Positions 50,060-57,787 of a stretch of DNA of 64,000 nucleotides are shown piece after piece (position 1 is the stretch's first letter; each line of letters opens with the position of its first letter). The position numbers were made by a program, and so were the translations under genes. Below the pieces are notes generated by a model that saw nothing but the letters and a program-made list of their open reading frames with translations, did no database searches and was not told where the DNA came from. Origin of the DNA: Bacteroidota bacterium. Lineage in GTDB: Bacteria; Bacteroidota; Bacteroidia; Chitinophagales; LD1. The DNA lies in the NCBI GenBank assembly GCA_018267385.1, contig JAFDYN010000003.1, forward strand, positions 280,300-344,299, written 5' to 3'.

Positions 50060-50083
50060 TAAACATTTTTGCAAAAATGTTTA
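50060..50083. promoter_or_regulatory. Perfect 24-bp palindrome between rpsT and RRM gene
   Basis: Half-site TAAACATTTTTG meets its exact reverse complement CAAAAATGTTTA with no spacer. It lies 20-43 bases upstream of the -7 box for the RRM gene and just upstream of the rpsT promoter. Candidate binding site for a dimeric regulator of one or both genes. Confidence 0.45.
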
Positions 50084-50102
50084 CATTTTTCGCTTGCTTA
50101 TT

Positions 50103-50110
50103 TATATTTG
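50103..50110 (+). promoter_or_regulatory. -7 promoter element of RRM gene
   Basis: TATATTTG, exact consensus, about 100 bases before the ATG, which implies a long 5' leader; no TTG at the expected distance upstream. Confidence 0.5.
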
Positions 50111-50209
50111 AGACAGTTTTGGTAAAGTAGATCCCTCCGGACTGTCGTTTCCACAGATTGGTGGACCTATTTTCTGAAATGATTTTTTAACCAATCTGTT
50201 TAACTCATT

Positions 50210-50461
50210 ATGAACATTTACGTTAGTAACATCAACTTCCGCGCTAGGGAAGAAGATCTGCAAGCCGCATTTGAAAAATACGGTGAAGTATCTTCAGTCA
50301 AGATCATTAAGGACAAAGAAACACGCCGCAGCAAGGGCTTCGGTTTTGTAGAAATGCCTGATGACAATGCAGCCAAGTCAGCCATAGACGGCCTGAACGG
50401 CTACATGCTGCTGGACCGCAGCCTGCGCGTGAACGAGGCTAAGCCACGTCCGGAAGAATAA
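50210..50461 (+). CDS. Small RRM RNA-binding protein
   Basis: 83 aa consisting of one RNA recognition motif: RNP2 IYVSNI at residues 2-7 and RNP1 KGFGFVEM near residue 43. Such glycine-poor short RRM proteins are widespread in Bacteroidota and cyanobacteria; possible RNA chaperone or post-transcriptional regulator. The roughly 100-base leader and the palindrome upstream suggest control of its expression. Confidence 0.93.
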   Translation: MNIYVSNINFRAREEDLQAAFEKYGEVSSVKIIKDKETRRSKGFGFVEMPDDNAAKSAIDGLNGYMLLDRSLRVNEAKPRPEE

Positions 50462-50533
50462 TCAAGCACAAGGAAACATAAGTATAGCTTAACCCAATTT
50501 AAGCCTCTCCTTTACCACCTGAAAAATCATTAC

Positions 50534-50557
50534 GCCTCATACTTCGCAGTGTGGGGC
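50534..50557 (+). terminator. Possible terminator
   Basis: GCCTCATAC / GTGTGGGGC stem with several G-T pairs and a six-base loop, followed by TTTCTTTTTG. Confidence 0.55.
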
Positions 50558-50717
50558 TTTCTTTTTGTGGAGGGATGAGATGGCTGGCATAAAATCGGTA
50601 TCTTGCGGCCGCTATTTAAAAGCGATGCTGATATCTCATCTGCGGCAAATATGTGATCATCCCATAGTACTATAGGTAATGCTTAGTGCATAGATAGCTC
50701 GATACAAAGACCTACGC

Positions 50718-51413
50718 ATGAAAAAACTGACCTCAGAAAACAAAATCTTCCTATCACTGATGGCATGCTGGCTGATAGTCGGAGCCGGTATACAGCTCGT
50801 GATACCCAAGGGACATGAGATACTATGGATAAACGATATGCACTCGCCCCGGCTGGATGCATTCTTCACATTAATCTATACCTGTTTTGGGTTCAATACT
50901 TCACTTCCACTGTTTGTAGCGCTTCTCCTTTTTGTAGTTTTCTGGAGCTATGGCCGCGCACTGCAGGCATTTGTCAACTCATACATTGTGCTTCTCGGTA
51001 TAGATTTCATGCACAAGTTTGTCACTACCAGTGAGCTAAATTCAAGGCCGACTTTCTTTTTTGGCCTGCAGCGGTTGCATACCTTGCCCGGTATCTTTTT
51101 AAATGGACAGAGCGGCTACCCGGCGGCGGCATCGGCCGGGACTTTTGCCCTATTCCTGTTCGTGCTGATACATCTCGCTGATAAAAGGTGGAGCTATGTT
51201 TTTTTCGCTATAGCTATTTTATACTCTGTATCGCGGCTGTATGTATTCCAGAATTTCTTTGACGCAGTATACGCAGGCTCCGCCATAGGTGTAGGCAGTA
51301 CTCTGCTGGTATCACCTATGCTTAACTGCAAGTACTATCAAAGTATCAAGTGGAAAGACAGGTCGCTCTACCGGGATATAAGAAGCCTGATAGGCAAACT
51401 GATAAAATCATAA
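50718..51413 (+). CDS. PAP2-fold membrane protein lacking catalytic histidines
   Basis: 231 aa, about five transmembrane segments. It aligns with PAP2 phosphatases: the segment that normally reads PSGHTATAFAL is YPAAASAGTFAL, and the one that reads SRIYLSQHFFEDV is SRLYVFQNFFDAV. Both catalytic His residues are therefore replaced (Ala and Asn). Arg in SRPTFFF, matching the first motif, remains. Probably an inactive relative with binding or structural role. Convergent with the LptG-like gene, ten bases away. Confidence 0.8.
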   Translation: MKKLTSENKIFLSLMACWLIVGAGIQLVIPKGHEILWINDMHSPRLDAFFTLIYTCFGFNTSLPLFVALLLFVVFWSYGRALQAFVNSYIVLLGIDFMHKFVTTSELNSRPTFFFGLQRLHTLPGIFLNGQSGYPAAASAGTFALFLFVLIHLADKRWSYVFFAIAILYSVSRLYVFQNFFDAVYAGSAIGVGSTLLVSPMLNCKYYQSIKWKDRSLYRDIRSLIGKLIKS

Positions 51414-51422
51414 CGCCGGAGA

Positions 51423-52823
51423 TTATACATTTCTGCCGATCCTCAGCTTTTTGAAAAATCTGATATAGGAGTCTATATCAAATAGCTTGGAGTCATTGGC
51501 GGCCTTGTACGTGAGGAAGATACCTACAGGCGTGAGTACCATCGTGGCCATCCACATACCTACCGGTGCGCTGATCACCATCTTCTCGGCTGTCTTCTCA
51601 CCTATGATAGAGGTGACATGATAGATGATAAAGAAAATGATAGAGTAGAAAAGCGGCCAGCCAAGGCCTCCCTTGCGGATAATGGAGCCCAGCGGTGCCC
51701 CTATCAGGAAGAGCACCATACAAGCGATGGAGAGGGTAAATTTGCGATAGATCTCTATCTCATGCTTCACTATTTCAGCGTTTTTAAAGTCTACCTGCTT
51801 GGCCACGATATCTGAGTAGTTCTTGATATTGCGCGCCTGCGTCATTGCGCGCTCCATGATCTTGGTCTGCTCACCGGCGTTAAAGGTGTGCAGCATATCC
51901 TCCGCATTGCGGAAGGAAAGATTAAAGTTGACATTGACCGGGGCGGGGGCTTTCTTCAGCGTGTCAAGGCCTGTGCGCAGATCGCCATAGTAGGGCACAA
52001 CATAGTCATGCAGCCCCTTGACCAGGCCATCGCGCTCTATGCCGATCGTATCCATCTGATGCACGAGCTGAGGCACCGTCATCATCTGCTTCATGTCTTT
52101 GAAGAAGTTCTCGTCTGTACGCGTCAGCTTAAAGCGCGAGAGATCAAATTTTTTGTCCCAGGACCCGAAGCTGGTGTGGTACATCTCATAGTTTTGCTGA
52201 TCTGGTTTCTTGGGTGCCAGCTCCTTGTACTGGTCGCCATTCTCCAGGTGCAGGGTCAGCGCCATGTGCTTATCGTCCTGGGTCATCGAGCCTTTTTCTG
52301 CCGTGATGATATGATCGTCGCCCTGCCCGCTGGTATGGTCATACACCAGTATATTGTAGAGCAGGTTGCTGTCTTCATTCTTCTTAGTGACGCGCAGGCT
52401 GAAGCCGTCTATCTCATTGAAGAAGATGCCCTCCTTGATCGCGACGGTAGGTTTCTGATGCTGGATGTCATAGATCAATACGTTCCGCTTCAGATTGGCT
52501 ATGGGCAGGATATTATTGGAGAAAAAGAAAGCGAAGATGCTGATGAAGAATACCGCCACAAATACCGGCAGCATGATACGCTGGAGGGAGACACCGGCAG
52601 ATTTAGCGGCGGTCAACTCCATGTGCTCGCCCAGGGATCCGAGAGTCATGATAGAGGAGAGCAGTACCGCCAGCGGCAGCGCCATGGGTACGAGCTGCGC
52701 CGAGGCGTAGAAAATGAGCTGCGCCAGTATCCAGGTGCTGAGGCCCTTGCCTACGAGGTCATCCACATACTTCCACAGAAACTGCATGACCAGTACAAAC
52801 AGAGAGATGCAAAAGGTCAGCAC
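51423..52823 (-). CDS. LptF/LptG-family permease (YjgP/YjgQ)
   Basis: 466 aa as written, starting at GTG 52823. Six membrane segments with a beta-jellyroll periplasmic domain between segments 3 and 4, the layout of the lipopolysaccharide-exporter permeases; works with LptB. The true N-terminus is probably upstream: the frame continues without stop to about 52925 and encodes KKFDWLLFKSFIGPF, a typical start of the family, but no ATG, GTG or TTG occurs there. Initiation at a rare codon (CTG at 52877, or ATA/ATC near 52910) is possible. Confidence 0.85.
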   Translation of the reverse strand: MLTFCISLFVLVMQFLWKYVDDLVGKGLSTWILAQLIFYASAQLVPMALPLAVLLSSIMTLGSLGEHMELTAAKSAGVSLQRIMLPVFVAVFFISIFAFFFSNNILPIANLKRNVLIYDIQHQKPTVAIKEGIFFNEIDGFSLRVTKKNEDSNLLYNILVYDHTSGQGDDHIITAEKGSMTQDDKHMALTLHLENGDQYKELAPKKPDQQNYEMYHTSFGSWDKKFDLSRFKLTRTDENFFKDMKQMMTVPQLVHQMDTIGIERDGLVKGLHDYVVPYYGDLRTGLDTLKKAPAPVNVNFNLSFRNAEDMLHTFNAGEQTKIMERAMTQARNIKNYSDIVAKQVDFKNAEIVKHEIEIYRKFTLSIACMVLFLIGAPLGSIIRKGGLGWPLFYSIIFFIIYHVTSIIGEKTAEKMVISAPVGMWMATMVLTPVGIFLTYKAANDSKLFDIDSYIRFFKKLRIGRNV

Positions 52824-53007
52824 AAAAGGCCCGATAAAGCTTTTGAAGAGCAGCCAGTCAAACTTCTTGACAGGCAGGTGGCGCGAGAGCGATATTTTAG
52901 GTAGCGATATGATAGCGGGGCTAAACTAATGAATAATGGACAGAGCGTAGCCATGGCGGCCATGTACTTTGCAAGATGTCAATCATTATATTTACCAAAA
53001 AGGTAAA

Positions 53008-53694
53008 ATGCTTCGTTTGACATTTTTTCTGATAATGGTGACATATCTAGCTTGCTCATCTGCGTCGGCCCAGCTTACCTTCAAAGTCTCCAGTCCGGGC
53101 AAAATCTCCGTCTTTCAGACACCGGCAAAAATGAGGGTACTGTACGTGGGCGTCGACAATCCTATCGAAATAGAATCAGTCAAAATACCTAAGTCTGCCC
53201 TCGTGATGAAATGGCGAGCAATACCTAACGAGCCTGTGACAGGGGCTTTGTTTCGCGATAGCACGACAAAGGATTACATCGCAGTACCTAACACACCCTG
53301 CATGGTGACCCTCGATATCTATTACAAAGACTCGCTGATCAATAGTGAGCAGTATCGATGTAAATCTATACCCACGCCTATAGCTACGGTAGGCGGCAAG
53401 TACGGCGGTGGCATCATCGCTCCTGCGCTGATGCTGAGTGGTAGTGGTATTGTTCCAATATTAGAAAATTTTGATTTTTCGTGCCGGGTCTCTGTAGTCA
53501 GTTATTCTATGACCTATGTGTCTTGTGGAGTAGCGAAAACCGTTTCTACCACCGGGCCTGTGTACAGTGCTCAGATGAAGGATATCATAACTAGCGCAAA
53601 GCCGAATGATGTCATCCTTTTTAATAACATTGTAGTAAGCTACTCTGGCGGAGGTTTTGCAACCTTGAGTCCGATTGCGTTTGTTATCTCTTGA
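53008..53694 (+). CDS. Exported protein with GldM C-terminal-like domains
   Basis: 228 aa from MLRLTFFLIMV (signal peptide, ending near ASAQ); an earlier Met at 52969 gives a polar N-terminus and is rejected. The mature part resembles the last two domains of GldM: KMRVLYVGVDNPIEIES, then RCKSIPTPIATVGGKYGGG, NFDFSCRVSVVSYSMT and a final strand-rich end. GldM is a core component of the T9SS rotary motor, but this protein has no membrane helix or the N-terminal GldM half. It may be a paralogous periplasmic or surface protein. Confidence 0.65.
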   Translation: MLRLTFFLIMVTYLACSSASAQLTFKVSSPGKISVFQTPAKMRVLYVGVDNPIEIESVKIPKSALVMKWRAIPNEPVTGALFRDSTTKDYIAVPNTPCMVTLDIYYKDSLINSEQYRCKSIPTPIATVGGKYGGGIIAPALMLSGSGIVPILENFDFSCRVSVVSYSMTYVSCGVAKTVSTTGPVYSAQMKDIITSAKPNDVILFNNIVVSYSGGGFATLSPIAFVIS

Positions 53695-53762
53695 ATCAGA
53701 AGTATTGGCTCTTGCTGCATTAGCACTAGAGAGCCATAGTCATAATTGAGTCATACAGCTTT

Positions 53763-55628
53763 ATGAAAAAGATATTCGCTCTGCTTTTAATAATGACCGG
53801 GTTATATGGTGTAGGCACTGCCGGCACCTTTGAGATCAAAGACGGGCACTTCCTGCTGGATGGCAAGCCCTACCGCATCTATGGCGGCGAGATGCACTAT
53901 GCGCGCATACCGCGTGAGTACTGGCGCCACCGCATACAGATGGCTCACGCTATGGGCTGCAATACACTTTCCATTTATGTCTTCTGGAACTACCACGAGA
54001 CCGCTCCCGGCGTCTGGGACTGGAAGAGTGACAACCACGACCTGCGTGCCTTCATAGAGCTGGCAAAGGAGGAGGGGATGTACATCGTGCTGCGCCCCGG
54101 TCCATACACCTGCGCGGAGTGGGATTTTGGTGGATTCCCGTATTGGTATGCTGGTACGCGGGTACGCACTAGCGATCCTGCTTTTCTTGACTCCTGCCGC
54201 ACTTACCTGAGAGAAGTCTATAAGCAGGTAGACGGACTCTTCGTAGAGCAGGGTGGCAATATCATCATGACGCAGGTGGAGAATGAGTACGGCTCTTTCT
54301 CCTTTGACATGCAAATGAAGGTGTCGCACCGGCAGCGCCGCATCTACATGGAGAAGCTGGCAGATATCTTCCGTGAGGTGGGCTTTTCTCATACGCTTTT
54401 CACCTGTGATGGCGGCATCATACCTGTCATCAATTTTGCCCGCCTGGGGCATATCAAGGGCCTCTTCCCTGGTACGAATGACAGCAAGTTTCTCGGTACT
54501 GCTCATCATACGGTGCGGAAGTTCTACAGCAAGCAAGGCCCCTACTACATCCCTGAGGAATACGCCGGCTGGTTTACCCACTGGGGAGATGCGCATGTCT
54601 TTCACCGTGATGTAGAGAAGTATAAGAAGCATGTGGAGGACCTGCTGAAGACAGACTTCTCCTTCTGCTACTACATGGTGCACGGCGGTACCAATTTCGG
54701 CTTCTGGAGCGGCGCCAATCACCGCTCGCAAAACGACGTGTGGCCGGTGATCACCAGCTATGACTATGGCGCACCCATAGGCGAGGCGGGGGGCAGGACA
54801 CCTCTCTATGACTCCCTGCGGGCCGTCTATCAGCGGCATACCGGTGAAAAGCTGGCTGAGGTGCCGGCGCCGATAGGCACTATGTCTATGGCCGGCATCC
54901 GGCTCACGCCACACCTGCTTTTCCGCAATGAGGGCCTGAGGGATACGGCCCTCAATCCTGTGGCATTTGAAAAAATGGACGAGTACAGAAATGACAACTA
55001 CGTGCTGTATGAGGCGAGTGTGAATGATACTATAAGAGGAAAGCTCTCTACCAGTGGTATCACAGACTTTGCTACCATTTATACCTCGGAGAAACTGCTG
55101 GCCACGATAGACCGCGATCAGCCTGCAGGGACAGTTGCCCGGACTATCAATGTCGATCTGCCTAATCAGGCTGATATACAGATAGTGGTAGAGAATATGG
55201 GGCGGATCAATTTTGGGAAAAAGCTTTGGGATAATCGCCGCGGCATTACCGAAGGGCTTTTGCTGAATGGCAAACCTTTCAAACCCGGTCTCTGGACCAG
55301 CTACCATATATCTAACGAAACGGATGTAGTACCTCCGCACTGGGAGCAGGACACCTCGTATGTAGCGGAGCAACCTGTGTTTTATTCAGGTTCCTTTACG
55401 CTGACAGATACTGCTGATACCTGGATGGATATGCGCGGTTTTGGTAAGGGATTCGTAGTAGTCAATGGTCACAACCTGGGCCGCTACTGGGAGGTAGGCC
55501 CGCAATACTCACTCTATGTACCCGGTGTCTGGCTGCATAAAGGTGCAAACGAGATCGTGATCTTTGACCTGCTCAATCATAGGCAGCAATCCTACATCAC
55601 AGCTACCGATCATCCGGTAGATAGATAG
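53763..55628 (+). CDS. Beta-galactosidase, GH35
   Basis: 621 aa. Signal peptide (residues 1-20). TIM-barrel of GH35: acid/base Glu175 in VENEYG, nucleophile Glu266 in PEEYAGWFTHWG, and the family motif GGTNFGFWSGAN; a C-terminal beta-sandwich (galactose-binding-like) completes the protein, ending with the strands FTLTDTADTW and MRGFGKGFVVVNGHNLGRYW. Secreted or periplasmic enzyme removing terminal beta-galactose from plant or animal glycans. No sorting domain. Divergent neighbours only. Confidence 0.94.
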   Translation: MKKIFALLLIMTGLYGVGTAGTFEIKDGHFLLDGKPYRIYGGEMHYARIPREYWRHRIQMAHAMGCNTLSIYVFWNYHETAPGVWDWKSDNHDLRAFIELAKEEGMYIVLRPGPYTCAEWDFGGFPYWYAGTRVRTSDPAFLDSCRTYLREVYKQVDGLFVEQGGNIIMTQVENEYGSFSFDMQMKVSHRQRRIYMEKLADIFREVGFSHTLFTCDGGIIPVINFARLGHIKGLFPGTNDSKFLGTAHHTVRKFYSKQGPYYIPEEYAGWFTHWGDAHVFHRDVEKYKKHVEDLLKTDFSFCYYMVHGGTNFGFWSGANHRSQNDVWPVITSYDYGAPIGEAGGRTPLYDSLRAVYQRHTGEKLAEVPAPIGTMSMAGIRLTPHLLFRNEGLRDTALNPVAFEKMDEYRNDNYVLYEASVNDTIRGKLSTSGITDFATIYTSEKLLATIDRDQPAGTVARTINVDLPNQADIQIVVENMGRINFGKKLWDNRRGITEGLLLNGKPFKPGLWTSYHISNETDVVPPHWEQDTSYVAEQPVFYSGSFTLTDTADTWMDMRGFGKGFVVVNGHNLGRYWEVGPQYSLYVPGVWLHKGANEIVIFDLLNHRQQSYITATDHPVDR

Positions 55629-55660
55629 TAAAAACGAAATAAACTGATCAGGGGAAAGGA

Positions 55661-56041
55661 TCAACCGGCGCCCAGCTGGTGCTTCAGCTCTTCTATCTGG
55701 CTGTCCCAGAGCATGGTCTGGTCTTTTACCTCCTTGTCATCGGCAAAGTCGGTGACCTCAAGGATGGTGTCGTTGGCAATGTCAGACTTGTAGATACGGA
55801 AGGAGAAGAACTCACCATCGCGGCCATCGAGCCAGTGGTACTTCACATATTCATCTTCTATAAACTCCACGATCTGCGCCTGCTCGCGTGAGCCGCCCCA
55901 GCCGAAGACGATAAAATTGTCATTGGCATCGCAATAGTCTGAGAACCATTGTGCAAGGTTAGACGGGTTGGTAACAAATCCAAAGAGGATAGACGGTGAT
56001 GAGCGGATGATATATTCGAGCGTGAATTTCTTTCTGGCCAT
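55661..56041 (-). CDS. START-like / AHA1-like domain protein
   Basis: 126 aa from the Met at 56039-56041 (MARKKFTLEYII). The frame is open 59 codons further upstream, but those residues are low-complexity and have no homology pattern. SRPBCC fold: FVTNPSNLAQWFSDYCDA and FGWGGSREQAQIVEFIED, ending in an acidic helix. Bacteroidota genomes nearly always have this small gene; function unknown. Confidence 0.85.
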   Translation of the reverse strand: MARKKFTLEYIIRSSPSILFGFVTNPSNLAQWFSDYCDANDNFIVFGWGGSREQAQIVEFIEDEYVKYHWLDGRDGEFFSFRIYKSDIANDTILEVTDFADDKEVKDQTMLWDSQIEELKHQLGAG

Positions 56042-56250
56042 TGACTGATCGTATTTTATGTGTGATAGGTAACGAGGGCAAGTATAGATAAATATTTTGT
56101 TTATCAAAATCCGTGTTATGTTTTTTAAGTGTATTTCGCCGCCGGGTGGTGTATATCTACGGCCAATCTGTGATTTCCGGCTGCCAATGGAGTTATTAAC
56201 AGTTGTCTTTATTACCACATTTAATATGCCAAGGCATTCCTTGCAATAAT

Positions 56251-56258
56251 TATATTTG
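56251..56258 (+). promoter_or_regulatory. -7 promoter element of epimerase gene
   Basis: TATATTTG, exact consensus, 26 bases before the ATG at 56285. Confidence 0.5.
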
Positions 56259-56284
56259 TCCGCTTCTGATCAAATCAATCCCGC

Positions 56285-57268
56285 ATGTACGACATCCGCT
56301 ATCATGATACCGACCTGAGTGACAAGAGTTTTCTCGTGACGGGCGGGGCGGGTTTCATAGGCTCCAATATCGTAGAGTACCTGCTGAAATACGGCGCTAA
56401 AAAGGTCCGCGTACTGGACAACCTCCTGACGGGCAACTATAAGAATCTCAAGCCATTTGAGAATAACCCCGCCTTTGAGTTTATGGAGGGGGATATCACT
56501 GACTCTGATACCTGCCACCGTGCCTGCGCCGGCATAGACTATGTCTCGCACCAGGCAGCGCTAGGCTCGGTACCACGGTCTATCAAAGATCCCGCCCGGA
56601 CCAATATGATCAATGTAGGCGGCTTCCTCAATATGCTGATAGCCGCCAAAGATAGTGGGGTCAAGATGTTCGTATATGCCTCATCATCATCTGTCTATGG
56701 GGATGAAACTACCCTGCCAAAGGTAGAAAGCAAGATAGGCAATCCGCTCTCGCCCTATGCTGTATCAAAGTATACCAACGAGCTGTATGCGAAGGTTTTT
56801 CACGCAAACTACGGCCTCCGTGTCATAGGCCTGCGCTATTTCAATGTCTTCGGGCCCAATCAGGACCCCAATGGCCCCTATGCTGCCGTGATACCGCTTT
56901 TCACAGACAAGATCATGAAGCGCGAGGTGGTCTATATCAACGGTGATGGCCTCCAGACCCGTGATTTTACCTTTGTGGAGAATGCCGTGCAGGCTAATAT
57001 ACTCGGTATGCTGTGCAGCAATGAAGCGGCTATCAATGAGGTATTTAATATAGCCTATGGAGAGAACTACTCTGTGAATGAAATGTACGACCGGATAGCA
57101 GCGCAACTAGGCAGCGATCACCGCCCCACACACCGCGACCCGCGTGCGGGCGATATACAAAACTCACTGGCCAATATAGACAAGGCGCGGACGCTGCTGG
57201 GCTATGACCCGCAGTTCAGCTTTGGCAGAGGGCTGGAGATCACGGTAGACTATTTTAAAAATGTTTAG
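56285..57268 (+). CDS. NAD-dependent UDP-N-acetylglucosamine 4-epimerase (WbpP type)
   Basis: 327 aa, SDR-extended fold. NAD-binding TGGAGFIGSN, SSSVYGD, catalytic YxxxK in YAVSKY, and the sugar-binding stretch NVFGPNQDPNGPYAAVIP. The length and the NGDGLQTRDFTFVENAV motif fit epimerases for O-antigen or capsule sugars (UDP-GlcNAc to UDP-GalNAc). It stands next to an AT-rich island on the downstream side. Confidence 0.9.
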   Translation: MYDIRYHDTDLSDKSFLVTGGAGFIGSNIVEYLLKYGAKKVRVLDNLLTGNYKNLKPFENNPAFEFMEGDITDSDTCHRACAGIDYVSHQAALGSVPRSIKDPARTNMINVGGFLNMLIAAKDSGVKMFVYASSSSVYGDETTLPKVESKIGNPLSPYAVSKYTNELYAKVFHANYGLRVIGLRYFNVFGPNQDPNGPYAAVIPLFTDKIMKREVVYINGDGLQTRDFTFVENAVQANILGMLCSNEAAINEVFNIAYGENYSVNEMYDRIAAQLGSDHRPTHRDPRAGDIQNSLANIDKARTLLGYDPQFSFGRGLEITVDYFKNV

Positions 57269-57291
57269 TTAAGTACATATGTTTAGCTTGG

Positions 57292-57777
57292 TCATAGCTT
57301 TATAGCTTCACTCAAAATTGCATCAGACAACTCGTGTGCATTAATGTTCTTCACTATTCGATATTCTATAGTCTCTATAGCTAGCTGAATTGTATCCGAA
57401 ATTTCATCTTCACCAGAATTTTCAATTAGCTTATTTAACTCAATCAAAACACTACTATCTCCTATATACGAGAGTGCCTCAACTGATTCGTGTTTTGCCA
57501 CCAAGCTAGTGTCGGTTATGACAACGTTAAGAAGTTTTCTAATAACGTATGATTTCATTGGTTTTAAAACCCAAGGCTTTTTTTGCTCAATCTTTAATAA
57601 TTGCGCAGCTGCCTCATGCCTAACAACCGAACTTCTATCACAGGTCAAAATATTCACAAGAAACTCAATATCTTCTTTGGAGTCACAAATAATTGCGAAG
57701 TTTTCGAGTAACTCAAATCTTTTGAAATCCTTGGCATTGCCTGAGATGATACTTTTAATTAATTCTTTAGTATTCAT
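57292..57777 (-). CDS. HEAT-repeat-like protein, partner of the HerA-type ATPase
   Basis: 161 aa, AT-rich. Helical repeats similar to HEAT: SSVVRHEAAAQLLKI (residues 49-63), AKHESVEALSYIGDSSVLIELNKL (94-117) and a final ISDTIQLAIETIEYRI. No enzymatic motif. Ten bases downstream of the ATPase gene in the same direction, so one operon. Likely a scaffold or sensor for the ATPase; inference only. Confidence 0.6.
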   Translation of the reverse strand: MNTKELIKSIISGNAKDFKRFELLENFAIICDSKEDIEFLVNILTCDRSSVVRHEAAAQLLKIEQKKPWVLKPMKSYVIRKLLNVVITDTSLVAKHESVEALSYIGDSSVLIELNKLIENSGEDEISDTIQLAIETIEYRIVKNINAHELSDAILSEAIKL

Positions 57778-57787
57778 GAGAAGAATA

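Noticed and set aside
53802..55373. A 523-codon open frame antisense to the beta-galactosidase gene
   Set aside because: Overlaps a complete GH35 gene with clear catalytic motifs, and its own translation has no signal, domain or start context; typical shadow of strong codon bias.
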